From Bacteroidales bacterium (GTDB lineage: Bacteria > Bacteroidota > Bacteroidia > Bacteroidales > Muribaculaceae): a DNA stretch of 35,461 nucleotides. Both the position numbers and the translations under genes were made by a program. Below the pieces are notes generated by a model. It ran no database searches. It was not told the DNA's origin and saw only the letters and a list, made by a program, of their open reading frames with translations. The stretch lies in the NCBI GenBank assembly GCA_004557565.1, contig SFGS01000016.1:1-35461 (forward strand), written 5' to 3'. Below are positions 16,595 to 25,248 of this stretch, in pieces. Positions within the stretch are counted from its first letter, which is position 1. Every line of letters starts with the position of its first letter.

Positions 16595-18175
16595 ATGAAA
16601 TGGTTTGTGTTCAGAAATAATACGGTAGAGCCGTTTTTCGATGGCAAGACGGTGGCATTTTCGGGTTACGATGATGTGAGCGTGGTACCGACTGAAGCGG
16701 AGGGCTTTATTTGGTTTTATCAAGTGCCAGTGAAGTTCAGCAGCGGCGTTTTGGCGCAGGAAATCCGATCTATTACCGAAAAACTCCAACTGGTGGTTGG
16801 TGAAATCGGCGCTAAGCCATTGGTGGTATTCACAATGGAAAATCTGGTGGACTTGAAACTCGTGACCAGCGATATGGCGGTGCAGGAGGCTATCGACAGT
16901 TTTAACGCCACCGCACGAACTTTGGCGCACGCGCATAGCCATGTGAAAGTGGTGGATTTCAGCGAGTTTACCAAGCAATACACCAGCCAGCAACTCATCG
17001 ACTGGAAGTATTATTTCATTTCGCAATCACTGCTTAATCCCAAAATTGCCAAAGACTTCAAGGTGTGGTGGCACCGCATTGAGGAAGAGTTGGCGTTATG
17101 CCGCAAAAAATGCCTTGTTCTCGACCTTGACAACACCATTTGGGGCGGCATTCTTGGCGAAGACGGAGCAGAAGGCGTCAAAATCGGTGGCGACTATCCT
17201 GGCAATGCCTTTCTGTATTGGCAACGGGGCTTGGTGGAACTGAGCAAATGCGGCGTGATACTTGCCTTGTGCAGCAAAAACAATGAGGCTGATGTGCAGG
17301 AGTTGTGGGATGCCAATCCGTTTATGGCACTCAAGCGTGAGCATATCAGCGCACATCGCATCAACTGGCAGAGCAAAGACCAAAATATCAGGGAATTGGC
17401 TGAAGAATTGAACATTGGGCTCGACAGCATGGTGTTTGTTGACGACAATCCCACCGAGCGTGAACTGGTGAAGCAAACGCTGCCGATGGTGGCTGTGCCT
17501 GATTTTCCTGCCAAGCCGTATGAACTGGTGGACTTTTTCCAAAGCCTTGTGAGAGACTACTTTCGCATCTACAAACTCACCCACGACGATGCCGACAAGG
17601 TAAACCAATATAAGGCAAACGCCCAGCGCGATGCCGAGCAAAAGCGCTTTGCGCAATACGACCACTATTTGCGAAGCCTCGACATAGAAATCCGTGTGGA
17701 AGAAGCCAACGATTTCAATTTTGCACGCATCGCCCAACTCACGCAGAAAACCAACCAATTCAACCTTACCACGCACCGCTACACCGAGGCTCGTTTGCGA
17801 GAAATGCAAGCCGCCGGCAGCCAGATATGGTGCATGAGTGTGAGCGACCGCTTCGGCAGTTACGGCATATCGGGCGTGATGATAGTGAACCCGATTGATG
17901 CCACTGTGGCTGAGGTGGATACGCTGCTGTTGAGTTGCCGTGTGCTGGGCAAGGGCATAGAGCACGCATTTGTGTGTCACATGCTTCAAATGCTGGCGAA
18001 GAAGGGCTACCAATCGCTCACGGCATCATATCTGCCTACGGCGAAAAATGCCCAAGTGAAAGATTTTTGGCAAGTAGTAGGCGGCGCAGTGGCATCGCAA
18101 ACAGCCACAGCCACCACCTACCGAATAGATTTAAATCAAGAATTTCAGATAAAAAACCACTATAGATTCGTATAA
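16595..18175 (+). CDS. FkbH-like HAD-IIIC family protein
   Basis: The 526-residue protein resembles FkbH-type enzymes, which take 1,3-bisphosphoglycerate, dephosphorylate it and load a glyceryl unit on a carrier protein. The HAD core is intact: LDLDNTIWGG (D177, D179), CSKNN (S227), a lysine in SKDQN, and VDDNP (D283/D284). The N-terminal 160 residues form the poorly conserved SGNH-like part of the family, ending in the typical linker to KKCLVLDLD. Residues from about 365 form the GNAT-like C-terminal domain (LLSCRVLGKGIE, PTAKN). It starts 1 nt after the upstream stop and is followed 4 nt later by an ACP gene. The true substrate is unknown. Confidence 0.9.
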   Translation: MKWFVFRNNTVEPFFDGKTVAFSGYDDVSVVPTEAEGFIWFYQVPVKFSSGVLAQEIRSITEKLQLVVGEIGAKPLVVFTMENLVDLKLVTSDMAVQEAIDSFNATARTLAHAHSHVKVVDFSEFTKQYTSQQLIDWKYYFISQSLLNPKIAKDFKVWWHRIEEELALCRKKCLVLDLDNTIWGGILGEDGAEGVKIGGDYPGNAFLYWQRGLVELSKCGVILALCSKNNEADVQELWDANPFMALKREHISAHRINWQSKDQNIRELAEELNIGLDSMVFVDDNPTERELVKQTLPMVAVPDFPAKPYELVDFFQSLVRDYFRIYKLTHDDADKVNQYKANAQRDAEQKRFAQYDHYLRSLDIEIRVEEANDFNFARIAQLTQKTNQFNLTTHRYTEARLREMQAAGSQIWCMSVSDRFGSYGISGVMIVNPIDATVAEVDTLLLSCRVLGKGIEHAFVCHMLQMLAKKGYQSLTASYLPTAKNAQVKDFWQVVGGAVASQTATATTYRIDLNQEFQIKNHYRFV

Positions 18176-18179
18176 AAAG

Positions 18180-18398
18180 ATGGAAAATAAAATACTCTCA
18201 ATCATGAAAGATGTGTTTGATGTCAGCGACCTCGACAACACCTGCACGCAAGAAACCTGCGAAAATTGGGATTCGCTGCATCATCTGATGCTCATTTCCG
18301 AACTTGAAGATGCTTTCGGCGTGGAATTCGACCCCGAAGAAATGGCAGAAATGAAAACCTTCGCCCAAGTGAAATCCACCCTCGAGAGCAAAATGTAA
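18180..18398 (+). CDS. Acyl carrier protein
   Basis: The 72-residue, acidic, four-helix-type protein carries the phosphopantetheine site WDSLHHLMLI, with S32 as the attachment serine. It is shorter than the fatty-acid ACP and lacks the usual IDSLDTVEL wording, so it is probably a dedicated carrier for this operon rather than the housekeeping AcpP. It follows the FkbH-like gene by 4 nt and is the last gene of the operon. No clear terminator was seen after it. No ketosynthase, adenylation or thioesterase gene is nearby. Confidence 0.9.
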   Translation: MENKILSIMKDVFDVSDLDNTCTQETCENWDSLHHLMLISELEDAFGVEFDPEEMAEMKTFAQVKSTLESKM

Positions 18399-18517
18399 GA
18401 GAAGCATAGGGAATGTGTGTGTCCATTTTGTGGATGGCGGGGGGTGGCAAAATGATATGGGGAATGTGAAAAAGTGCGAAATAGGTTAACGAGGTGAAAA
18501 ATAATGTGTAGCAAAAA

Positions 18518-18547
18518 GTGATTAAAACATAATATTTCGTACATTTG
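18518..18547 (+). promoter_or_regulatory. Predicted promoter of the 2-oxoacid oxidoreductase operon
   Basis: TACATTTG (18540-18547) matches the -7 consensus; 19 nt upstream is GTG (18518-18520), a one-base variant of TTG. The predicted leader is about 22 nt before the ATG at 18575. Confidence 0.5.
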
Positions 18548-18574
18548 TAGTATTAAAAAACATTATACTACATT

Positions 18575-18805
18575 ATGGCTAAGATTCACGGAGCTGTGGT
18601 TGTGAACACCGAGCGATGCAAGGGCTGCAACCTTTGTGTGGTGGCATGTAATTTCGGTGTGCTCGACCTCCAGAACAAAGAAGTAAATAATCGCGGTTAT
18701 CATTTCGCCTATATGTCGGCACCTGAAAAGTGTGTTGGCTGCCAGAGTTGTGCTTTGGTGTGCCCTGATGCGTGCATAGAGGTGTATCGCGTAGTGGAAA
18801 AGTAA
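18575..18805 (+). CDS. 2-oxoacid:ferredoxin oxidoreductase, ferredoxin-like delta subunit
   Basis: The 76-residue protein carries two [4Fe-4S] sites: C15, C18, C21, C25 and C53, C56, C59, C63, the second set ending in CP. It relays electrons from the thiamine-diphosphate centre to external ferredoxin. It is the first gene of a four-subunit operon, 21 nt before the alpha subunit. The gene order ferredoxin-alpha-beta-gamma is the usual one for Kor/Vor enzymes. Confidence 0.93.
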   Translation: MAKIHGAVVVNTERCKGCNLCVVACNFGVLDLQNKEVNNRGYHFAYMSAPEKCVGCQSCALVCPDACIEVYRVVEK

Positions 18806-18826
18806 CAAAAAACATATCTGCATATT

Positions 18827-19915
18827 ATGAACGAAGAAGTGAAATTGATGAAGGGTAATGATGCCTTGGCTATGGCTGCTATCCGATATGGCGCCGACGG
18901 CTATTTTGGCTATCCTATTACTCCGCAGTCGGAAGTGCTGGAGTGCTTAGAGGCTGAAATGCCATGGGAGACCACTGGCATGGTGGTGCTTCAAGCCGAA
19001 AGCGAGGTGGCTGCAATCAATATGGTATATGCTGGCGCATCGTGCGGCAAGGCGGTGATGACTTCCACCTCAAGCCCCGGCTTCAGTTTGATGCAAGAAG
19101 GCGTGTCGTATATCGCGGCAAGTGAAGTGCCAGCGTTGCTGGTGAATGTGATGCGTGGCGGCCCGGGCTTGGGCACTATCCACCCATCGCAAGCCGACTA
19201 TTTCCAAGCCACGAAAGGCGGTGGCCATGGCGACTATCACATGATAGTGCTTGCTCCAAGCAGCGTGCAGGAAATGGCTGACTTCGTTGGTTTGGGTTGG
19301 GACTTGGCGTTTAAGTATCGCTGCGTGTCGATTATCCTTGCCGATGGTCTGATTGGTCAGATGATGGAGAAGGTGGTGCTGCCACCTCAGCGCCCACGTC
19401 GCACCGAAGACGAAATTCGCCAACTCTGCCCTTGGGCGGTGAACGGCCGTAAGGGTATGCGCCCCAAAAACATTATCACATCGCTCGAACTCGACGACGA
19501 CAAGATGGAGGAAATCAACCATCGCCTGCAAGCCACATACCGAGAAATTGAAAAGAACGAAACTCGCTGCGAACTGGTCAACACCGACGATTGCGACTAT
19601 CTGATGGTGGCATTCGGCAGTCAGGCGCGTATCGCCATGAAGACGATGGAGATTGCACGCGCCAACGGCATCAAGGTGGGCTTGGCTCGTCCAATCACCC
19701 TGTGGCCTTTCCCTGTGGAGCAAATCAAGAAGGCGGCAGCCAATGCCAAAGCCCTGCTCGTGGTGGAACTCGACGCCGGTCAGATGATTGAGGACGTGAA
19801 ACTCGCTATCGAATGTAGCAAACCAGTAGAGCATTATGGCCGTCTGGGTGGCAATGTGCCCACTCCAGATGAGGTGTTTGAGGTTTTGAAGGAGAAATTC
19901 ATCAATAAGAAGTAA
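18827..19915 (+). CDS. vorB: 2-oxoacid:ferredoxin oxidoreductase alpha subunit (VorB/KorA-like)
   Basis: The 362-residue subunit contributes to the 2-oxoacid site of the complex, which oxidatively decarboxylates a 2-oxoacid to an acyl-CoA and reduces ferredoxin in anaerobes. Family blocks are GYPITPQSEVLE, EVAAINMVYGA-type (EVAAINMVYAGAS), TSSPGFSLMQEG and RGGPGLGT. The C-terminal domain (about 245-360) has the transketolase-C-like GSQARIAMKT. The substrate (2-oxoglutarate versus branched-chain oxoacids) cannot be settled; the wording resembles proteins usually called VorB. The stop overlaps the next start by 1 nt (TAATG). Confidence 0.93.
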   Translation: MNEEVKLMKGNDALAMAAIRYGADGYFGYPITPQSEVLECLEAEMPWETTGMVVLQAESEVAAINMVYAGASCGKAVMTSTSSPGFSLMQEGVSYIAASEVPALLVNVMRGGPGLGTIHPSQADYFQATKGGGHGDYHMIVLAPSSVQEMADFVGLGWDLAFKYRCVSIILADGLIGQMMEKVVLPPQRPRRTEDEIRQLCPWAVNGRKGMRPKNIITSLELDDDKMEEINHRLQATYREIEKNETRCELVNTDDCDYLMVAFGSQARIAMKTMEIARANGIKVGLARPITLWPFPVEQIKKAAANAKALLVVELDAGQMIEDVKLAIECSKPVEHYGRLGGNVPTPDEVFEVLKEKFINKK

Positions 19916-20700
19916 TGGCTATGGAACTTAAAGATATTATTCAACCACAGAACCGTGTGTATAAGAAGCCGGCTCTGCTCAACGACAACAATATGCACTA
20001 TTGCCCAGGCTGTAGCCACGGCGTGGTGCACAAACTGGTGGCTGAGATTATTGAGGATATGGGCGCAACGGAATATGCCATTGGCATTTCGCCAGTAGGC
20101 TGTGCCGTGTTTGCGTATAATTATATCGACATCGACTGGCTTGAGGCCGCCCATGGCCGCGCTACCGCTATGGCCACCGCCGTGAAGCGATTGATGCCCG
20201 ATAAACTGGTGTTCACCTATCAAGGCGACGGCGACTTTTCCGCTATCGGTACATGCGAGTCGATCCATTCGTGCAACCGTGGCGAAAACATTGCCATCAT
20301 CTTTATCAACAACGCCATTTACGGTATGACTGGCGGACAGATGGCTCCTACCACACTTCTCGGTCAGAAAACGGCAACTTGCCCCTATGGCCGCCGTGTG
20401 GACCTGAACGGCTATCCGTTGTCAATCACTCCACTTTTGGCACAACTCGATGGCACTTGCTATGTGACACGGCAAAGCGTTCACACCCCAGCAGCAGTGC
20501 GCAAGGCTAAGGCAGCCATTCGCAAGGCATTCGAAAACAGTATGGCTGGCAAGGGCACATCGGTGGTGGAAATCGTGAGCACTTGTAATTCGGGTTGGAA
20601 GATGACACCAGAAGATGCCAACAACTGGATGGTGGAGAACATGTTTAAGAAATACCCATTGGGCGACTTGAAAAACGTTGACGAAAAGAAGGAGGAATAA
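19915..20700 (+). CDS. 2-oxoacid:ferredoxin oxidoreductase beta subunit (TPP-binding)
   Basis: The 261-residue subunit binds thiamine diphosphate. CPGCSHG at 30-36 begins the domain, AHGRATA follows at 79-85, and the cofactor motif runs from QGDGD (103-107) to the NNAIYGMTGGQ block (132-142). The usual family wording is CPGCGHG; the serine variant here is minor. Translation is probably coupled to the alpha subunit through the TAATG overlap, and the gamma subunit begins 3 nt downstream. Confidence 0.95.
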   Translation: MAMELKDIIQPQNRVYKKPALLNDNNMHYCPGCSHGVVHKLVAEIIEDMGATEYAIGISPVGCAVFAYNYIDIDWLEAAHGRATAMATAVKRLMPDKLVFTYQGDGDFSAIGTCESIHSCNRGENIAIIFINNAIYGMTGGQMAPTTLLGQKTATCPYGRRVDLNGYPLSITPLLAQLDGTCYVTRQSVHTPAAVRKAKAAIRKAFENSMAGKGTSVVEIVSTCNSGWKMTPEDANNWMVENMFKKYPLGDLKNVDEKKEE

Positions 20701-20703
20701 CCT

Positions 20704-21243
20704 ATGAAAGAAGAAATGATTATTGCCGGATTCGGTGGTCAAGGTGTGCTCTCAATGGGCAAGATTTTGGCTTATTCGGGCCTGATGGACGATAAGGAAG
20801 TGACTTGGATGCCTTCTTACGGACCAGAGCAACGTGGCGGTACAGCCAACGTGACCGTGATTTTGAGCGACGACCGCATCAGTTCGCCAATCTTGAATAT
20901 GTACGACACAGCCATTGTGCTCAACCAGCAGAGCCTCGACCGCTTTGAGAGCCAAGTGAAGCCTGGTGGCGTGCTTATCTACGACAGTTACGGTATTCAC
21001 AAGCCACCCACACGCACCGATATCAATGTGTATTGCATCAATGCGATGGAAGCGTCGTTTGAAATGAAAAACGGCAAGGCTTTCAACATGATTGTGCTGG
21101 GTGCCTACTTGAAGATTAAGCCAGTGGTGAGCATCGAAAACGTGCTTGCCGGCTTGAAAAAAGCCCTCCCAGAGCGCCACTGGAACCTCATCCCCCTCAA
21201 CGAAGAGGCCCTAAAAAAAGGCATGAGCCTGGTGAAAGAATAA
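20704..21243 (+). CDS. 2-oxoacid:ferredoxin oxidoreductase gamma subunit
   Basis: The 179-residue subunit has the standard gamma-domain motifs GFGGQGVLSMG near the N-terminus and SYGPEQRGGTANV, which line the coenzyme A and substrate channel in this enzyme class. Length is normal for a separate gamma subunit. It ends the operon, 26 nt before a bidirectional terminator. Confidence 0.94.
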   Translation: MKEEMIIAGFGGQGVLSMGKILAYSGLMDDKEVTWMPSYGPEQRGGTANVTVILSDDRISSPILNMYDTAIVLNQQSLDRFESQVKPGGVLIYDSYGIHKPPTRTDINVYCINAMEASFEMKNGKAFNMIVLGAYLKIKPVVSIENVLAGLKKALPERHWNLIPLNEEALKKGMSLVKE

Positions 21244-21268
21244 CCAGAGCAGATATTAAGAAAACAAT

Positions 21269-21308
21269 AATCCCCGCAGGCAATAGTCCGTGGGGATTTT
21301 GTTTTGTA
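21269..21308. terminator. Bidirectional terminator between convergent genes
   Basis: A 9-nt arm pair (aatccccgc at 21269-21277 with gtggggatt at 21290-21298, one mispair) has T-rich sequence on both sides (TTTTGTTTTG on plus; ATTATTGTTTTC on minus). It lies between the converging gamma-subunit gene and the metallophosphoesterase gene. Confidence 0.72.
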
Positions 21309-21318
21309 TGGGTGTGAA

Positions 21319-22164
21319 TTATTTTTGATTCATTAATTGTGGGGTGGGGTGGAATGAACCGTCGGGGGTGATGGTGACTGACAGGTAGCCGGTGGGGGAA
21401 CCGTAGAGGGGGTAACTGGAGGCTACGGTGGTGAATACGGGTATGCCGTCGATTTCTGTGGTTTCGCCGTAGTGGGTGTGTCCTGCGAATATGCCCTTCA
21501 CGCCGTGCTGCTTCATGAGACGCACATATTGTGTGCGGTAAGGCTCGTTCCACTCCGATTTGTGTTTCACTGGGCTACCTTTCGCCAGCACTGGTGGGTG
21601 GTGGGCAAATACGAATGTGCCCTTCAAATGGTCGTATTTCTTCAACTCGCCATACATCCACTCCAGTTGCTCGGCAGCGTCGATGTAGGCAGGGAGCGTG
21701 TCGCACACGAGGGCGTTGGAGTTGATGCCGATAAATCCGTAGCCACCGTATTCAAAGGAGAAACGCTCGTAGCCGAAGTTGTCGAGATACTGCTTGCGTG
21801 GAGCATCGGCATATTTGGGCATGTCGTGATTGCCGGGGATGTGAAACACTGGTATATCCTTATCCACCGTGGCAATAACACTGCGATAAGCCTCCACCTG
21901 ATTTTTCTTGTAATGGCGGTGAATCATGTCGCCTGTGATAATCACAAAGGCAGGGTGTTCGCGATTGATGATGCTCACCATCGCTTTCAAGTTGTCGATG
22001 GTCCATTGCAAATTCTTGTCTTTGCTGTGGAAACCAAGTTGAGGGTCGGTGACTTGGAAGAAGGTGAAGCCTTCTTTACTTTCGCATTTGCCAATGGCAG
22101 GCTGCTGTGCCCAAGCCATAGCGGTGATGGCAAAGAGTACAGAAATGAGAATAAAGCGTTTCAT
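21319..22164 (-). CDS. Secreted metallophosphoesterase (calcineurin-like)
   Basis: The 281-residue protein has a signal peptide (about 1-20, ending MAWAQ) and the full metal-ligand set of the calcineurin-like fold: TDPQLG (D40), TGDMIH, PGNHDMP, FAHHPP and GHTHYGE. The DPQ wording recalls CPPED1-type phosphatases. It probably hydrolyses a phosphate ester in the periplasm; the substrate is unknown. It follows the porin gene by 13 nt on the same strand, so the pair is likely one transcript, perhaps linking uptake and dephosphorylation. Confidence 0.9.
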   Translation of the reverse strand: MKRFILISVLFAITAMAWAQQPAIGKCESKEGFTFFQVTDPQLGFHSKDKNLQWTIDNLKAMVSIINREHPAFVIITGDMIHRHYKKNQVEAYRSVIATVDKDIPVFHIPGNHDMPKYADAPRKQYLDNFGYERFSFEYGGYGFIGINSNALVCDTLPAYIDAAEQLEWMYGELKKYDHLKGTFVFAHHPPVLAKGSPVKHKSEWNEPYRTQYVRLMKQHGVKGIFAGHTHYGETTEIDGIPVFTTVASSYPLYGSPTGYLSVTITPDGSFHPTPQLMNQK

Positions 22165-22177
22165 ATTGAGATAGGTT

Positions 22178-24163
22178 TTAGTTGACGAAATTTACGCTCA
22201 CACCGAATTGGAATCGGGCAGGGTTGAGGGGATAATGTGGAGTGGAGAAATAGTTGTCGCCACCGAATAGCCCTTTGTTGGCGTGGGTGTACGACACATA
22301 GAAGCGTGCTTGCTTCATGCGGAAATTGGCATACACGTTCACGAATGCGAAATTACCACACTTCACCTCGCTTTGGTTGTGGAAGTTCATCAACGCAGGG
22401 TTGTAGGCAGGAGCGTAGTAACTGGTGTAGTAGTTGCCATCGGCACCCAATTGCACCTTCAGCACTTTAGCCACGGTAAATTTGATGAACAGATTGCTGT
22501 AAACGGCAAACTTAGGCAGCGGCAGCACTTGCTCGTTGCTGCTCGTCTGATAGGTGAGTTCGTTGTCCCAAGTGAGAATGCCGAAGCGAAGATGCTGCCT
22601 CAATGTGGCACTCAACACATGGATAGGCGATGAGCACTGTGCTGGCGTTCCGTTTTCGCCGAAATAGAGATAGTTTTTCAGCGTTTCGTAGCCCACATTC
22701 ACATTGGTGCCAGAGAAAGGGATGTTGAGTTCGCCACCCACACGGAAGCGTGTCTCTTTCGAGAAGTCGTTGCTCCATGCGTAGTGGTTGCTGATGAAGT
22801 GCTTCATCAGGTATGGTGCTTCCGTGTTCTTGAAATAGCCATAGCCACGGATAGTGACCGTGTCGCCAAAGAGGTGCAGACGCGTTTTCACATCGCCACT
22901 GGCTTCCACATCGCCAGCCACATCGCCGAGCACGCCGAACTTCGCCATCGCATCGTAGGTGAGGATAGAGCCGTGCTGCTTGGTGAGTTGTCCGCCCACA
23001 TACATCAAATTCTCCGTGGTGCGGTGTGCCACTTCGCAGGGTAGCGCATCAAGCCCTTCGGGTAGTGTGGCTAAGCCCGAAATGGAGTCAGCCACTTGCG
23101 TGTAGCGGCGGATTTCATGCTGTGCATACACGGCAAAACCGAATTTCGCATATTTGTTGAATCCCTCAAGCAGCGAAATGCCGAGCGTGTTGCGCAGGTG
23201 CCAATAGCGGTTAAACTCGTTGGTGCCGGCGGCATTGAGGTAGGTGTTGGGGAAAAAGTCCTTACCTTGCGTGCCCGATTCGTTGATAAACTTGTGGGAA
23301 TTGATTTTATAGTCGAAGTTCCAAATAAAACTGGTGACAGGGATATAGGTTTTGCCGATAATGGTGTCGGCCACCGAGTCGCGCTGATATTTGTAGTAGC
23401 CCACTTTGTAGCGGTGGTTCATCACCAGTTGATGGCCGCTCAGCCCCGATTGCGCAGCGGTAAGGCGAGTGAGAATGTCTTTCGGATTCACGCTCGTTTC
23501 GCCACCTTGCACCTCGGCAGGGTCGGTGATATAGCGGTCGTCAACTATACCGCCGTTTTCCTTGTTGGTGTGGTCGAAATTCATCGCCACAGCCTGCAAC
23601 TCGTATCTGTCGCCCAAATACGAAGCGAAGCCCTTCCACATAAAATTCTTTTGCGCCTGATTCTCGTAACTGCCCTTGCTGTAGATATAGTCGAGCGATG
23701 CACCTGCGGCAAGACGCTTGTTCACATTGCCGCTAAACTCCATGGTGGTGCGGTCTTGTGTGCTGTATTTGTCGCCGCCTGTGGTGTGAGAGAGCAGCGT
23801 CATCGGTATTCTTGAATTGTAGAAACGATGATTTTCCACCGATGGCAACCAGGTGTCGAGCGCATCGGCGTGGAAGAAGGCGCTTGTGGGCTTGCGGTCG
23901 AAGAAAATTTGGTCTTGTCCAGCGTTGCCATAGTTGCCCGTGGTGGCGAAAGCCTTGCTGCGAAACGACGGAATGGCGTTGTCGTGATAGTTTTCGTAAA
24001 GCGTGTCGATTCCGGCAGGGTATTGCAGCCCAAGAGGGTCGCTCATCGTCCATGCGTAGGAAGGATCCACCTTCACTTTTTCCTTCTTTTTCGCCTGAGT
24101 GCCGAAAGCCATCATGACTATCAGCGCCACGATGCAATATTTTATGAATGAGTTGTGCAACAT
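22178..24163 (-). CDS. Putative outer-membrane porin (Porin_10-like)
   Basis: The 661-residue protein starts with a signal peptide (hydrophobic about 7-22, ending GTQA) and a lysine-rich stretch. It then shows alternating hydrophobic/aromatic beta-strand sequence to the end, closing with FGVSVNFVN as expected for a beta-barrel. Blocks such as DPLGLQYPAGIDTLYENYH and FDRKPTSAFF resemble the Bacteroidetes 'putative porin' family (Porin_10). No TonB box or plug domain is seen, so it is probably a passive pore. The solute is unknown. Confidence 0.8.
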   Translation of the reverse strand: MLHNSFIKYCIVALIVMMAFGTQAKKKEKVKVDPSYAWTMSDPLGLQYPAGIDTLYENYHDNAIPSFRSKAFATTGNYGNAGQDQIFFDRKPTSAFFHADALDTWLPSVENHRFYNSRIPMTLLSHTTGGDKYSTQDRTTMEFSGNVNKRLAAGASLDYIYSKGSYENQAQKNFMWKGFASYLGDRYELQAVAMNFDHTNKENGGIVDDRYITDPAEVQGGETSVNPKDILTRLTAAQSGLSGHQLVMNHRYKVGYYKYQRDSVADTIIGKTYIPVTSFIWNFDYKINSHKFINESGTQGKDFFPNTYLNAAGTNEFNRYWHLRNTLGISLLEGFNKYAKFGFAVYAQHEIRRYTQVADSISGLATLPEGLDALPCEVAHRTTENLMYVGGQLTKQHGSILTYDAMAKFGVLGDVAGDVEASGDVKTRLHLFGDTVTIRGYGYFKNTEAPYLMKHFISNHYAWSNDFSKETRFRVGGELNIPFSGTNVNVGYETLKNYLYFGENGTPAQCSSPIHVLSATLRQHLRFGILTWDNELTYQTSSNEQVLPLPKFAVYSNLFIKFTVAKVLKVQLGADGNYYTSYYAPAYNPALMNFHNQSEVKCGNFAFVNVYANFRMKQARFYVSYTHANKGLFGGDNYFSTPHYPLNPARFQFGVSVNFVN

Positions 24164-24186
24164 TGAAATATTTCTACTTTAGCCTA

Positions 24187-24216
24187 CAAAGTTACGCAAA
24201 AAAATCTATAATCATA
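24187..24216 (-). promoter_or_regulatory. Predicted -7 element of the porin operon
   Basis: The minus strand carries TAACTTTG (24187-24194), identical to the ffh -7 element. No clear TTG is found at the expected -33 distance. The predicted leader is about 20 nt. Confidence 0.42.
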
Positions 24217-24512
24217 AAACCTGCTTTTGAAAACGGCACGCAAATCGGCACATTTTGGGCTCAGTGGAGAAATACTGGGGGGACTGAAACAAAAACATAA
24301 AAAACAGCCTTTTGGCGAAAAACCAAACCCGGTAGTCCGCCTATAATTGTGGTATCATATTGGATATCAACAATTTGTCGCGGACGCGAAGTGTCGCGTC
24401 CCTACCAATATATTGGCGTTCTGGGAAATTTGATTTCATTCACGATTCGGCTACAATGCATAATACATACCCAGGATTTTTCCACTGAGGTGAAAATTTG
24501 GGGGAAAAATGG

Positions 24513-24546
24513 AAGAGGCTGTGTCGGGGGATTGACACAGCCTCTT
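24513..24546 (-). terminator. Terminator of the M6 peptidase/DUF2461 transcript
   Basis: A perfect 13-bp stem (aagaggctgtgtc with gacacagcctctt, 8-nt loop) lies about 30 nt past the DUF2461 stop codon. On the minus strand a T-rich stretch follows (CCATTTTTCC). Confidence 0.75.
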
Positions 24547-24576
24547 ATGGATTTTTTCAATGGTGGTGGAAATGTT

Positions 24577-25248
24577 TTAGTCGAGGTCGAACACGTAGTT
24601 GAGGAAGTCGTGCATGGGTTGGAGGCGACGGAGGTCGTCTGCCACCTTTGCCACCCAGTCGTCGCAGTCGAAATACGCTTCGTCGAGGTCGGCTATCATG
24701 ATGTATTCCTTCATCTTCAGGTATTCTGCCATGGGATTTGATGCATCGTATTCCTTCGGCATCTTCTTCAGCGTGTCGCAGTCCCAGTGGAAGAAATCGC
24801 TGATAGCGGGATTTTTAACGATTTTCAAAAACTCCTCGCCCTCGGCATCAATCAGGCTTCGTAACTCGTTGAGCACAGGTCGCTCTGGCCACCAGATGCC
24901 ACCGCCAATCATCAGTTTGCCGGGTTGGAAATGCACATAGTTGCACGAAATTTTAGTGTGCCTGCCACCTTTTCCAATCACGGCAGAAAAATAGTTTTTG
25001 TAGGGACTTTTGTCTTTTCGGAAGCGAATGTCGCGGTAGATGCGATACACGCTGCTCTTGATGTCGAGCCCCCGACATCCCTCATCATACTCACTCACGA
25101 GCATGATGAGGCGTTCGATATCGGCTTCCCACGCTTGGCGAATCACATCGTATTCAGCTTTGTGCTCCTTAAACCAAGTGCGGTCGTTGTTCATTTCCAG
25201 GCGGCGAAGAAACGCCGTCACATCGCTTATTTTGCAATGCGTTTTCAT
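24577..25248 (-). CDS. DUF2461 family protein
   Basis: The 223-residue protein has the recognisable family wording: FLRRLEMNNDRTWFKEHKAEYD at the N-terminus (quoted in part: NNDRTWFKEHK), VYRIYRDIRFRKDKSPYKN in the middle (core RIYRDIRF), and GGGIWWPERP further on. The function of DUF2461 (TIGR02453) is not known to me. No signal peptide is present, so it should be cytoplasmic. Its ATG overlaps the stop codon of the secreted M6 peptidase by one base (TAATG), implying translational coupling, an odd pairing of an exported and an internal protein. Confidence 0.88.
   Translation of the reverse strand: MKTHCKISDVTAFLRRLEMNNDRTWFKEHKAEYDVIRQAWEADIERLIMLVSEYDEGCRGLDIKSSVYRIYRDIRFRKDKSPYKNYFSAVIGKGGRHTKISCNYVHFQPGKLMIGGGIWWPERPVLNELRSLIDAEGEEFLKIVKNPAISDFFHWDCDTLKKMPKEYDASNPMAEYLKMKEYIMIADLDEAYFDCDDWVAKVADDLRRLQPMHDFLNYVFDLD

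Larger units (their letters stand above)
24164..24576. other. Intergenic region upstream of the porin gene
   Basis: The 413 bp contain the porin -7 element, a GC-rich hairpin (ggacgcga at 24382-24389 with tcgcgtcc at 24394-24401), a small palindrome ccaatatattgg at 24405-24416, and the DUF2461 terminator (24513-24546). No gene was recognised. Confidence 0.55.
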
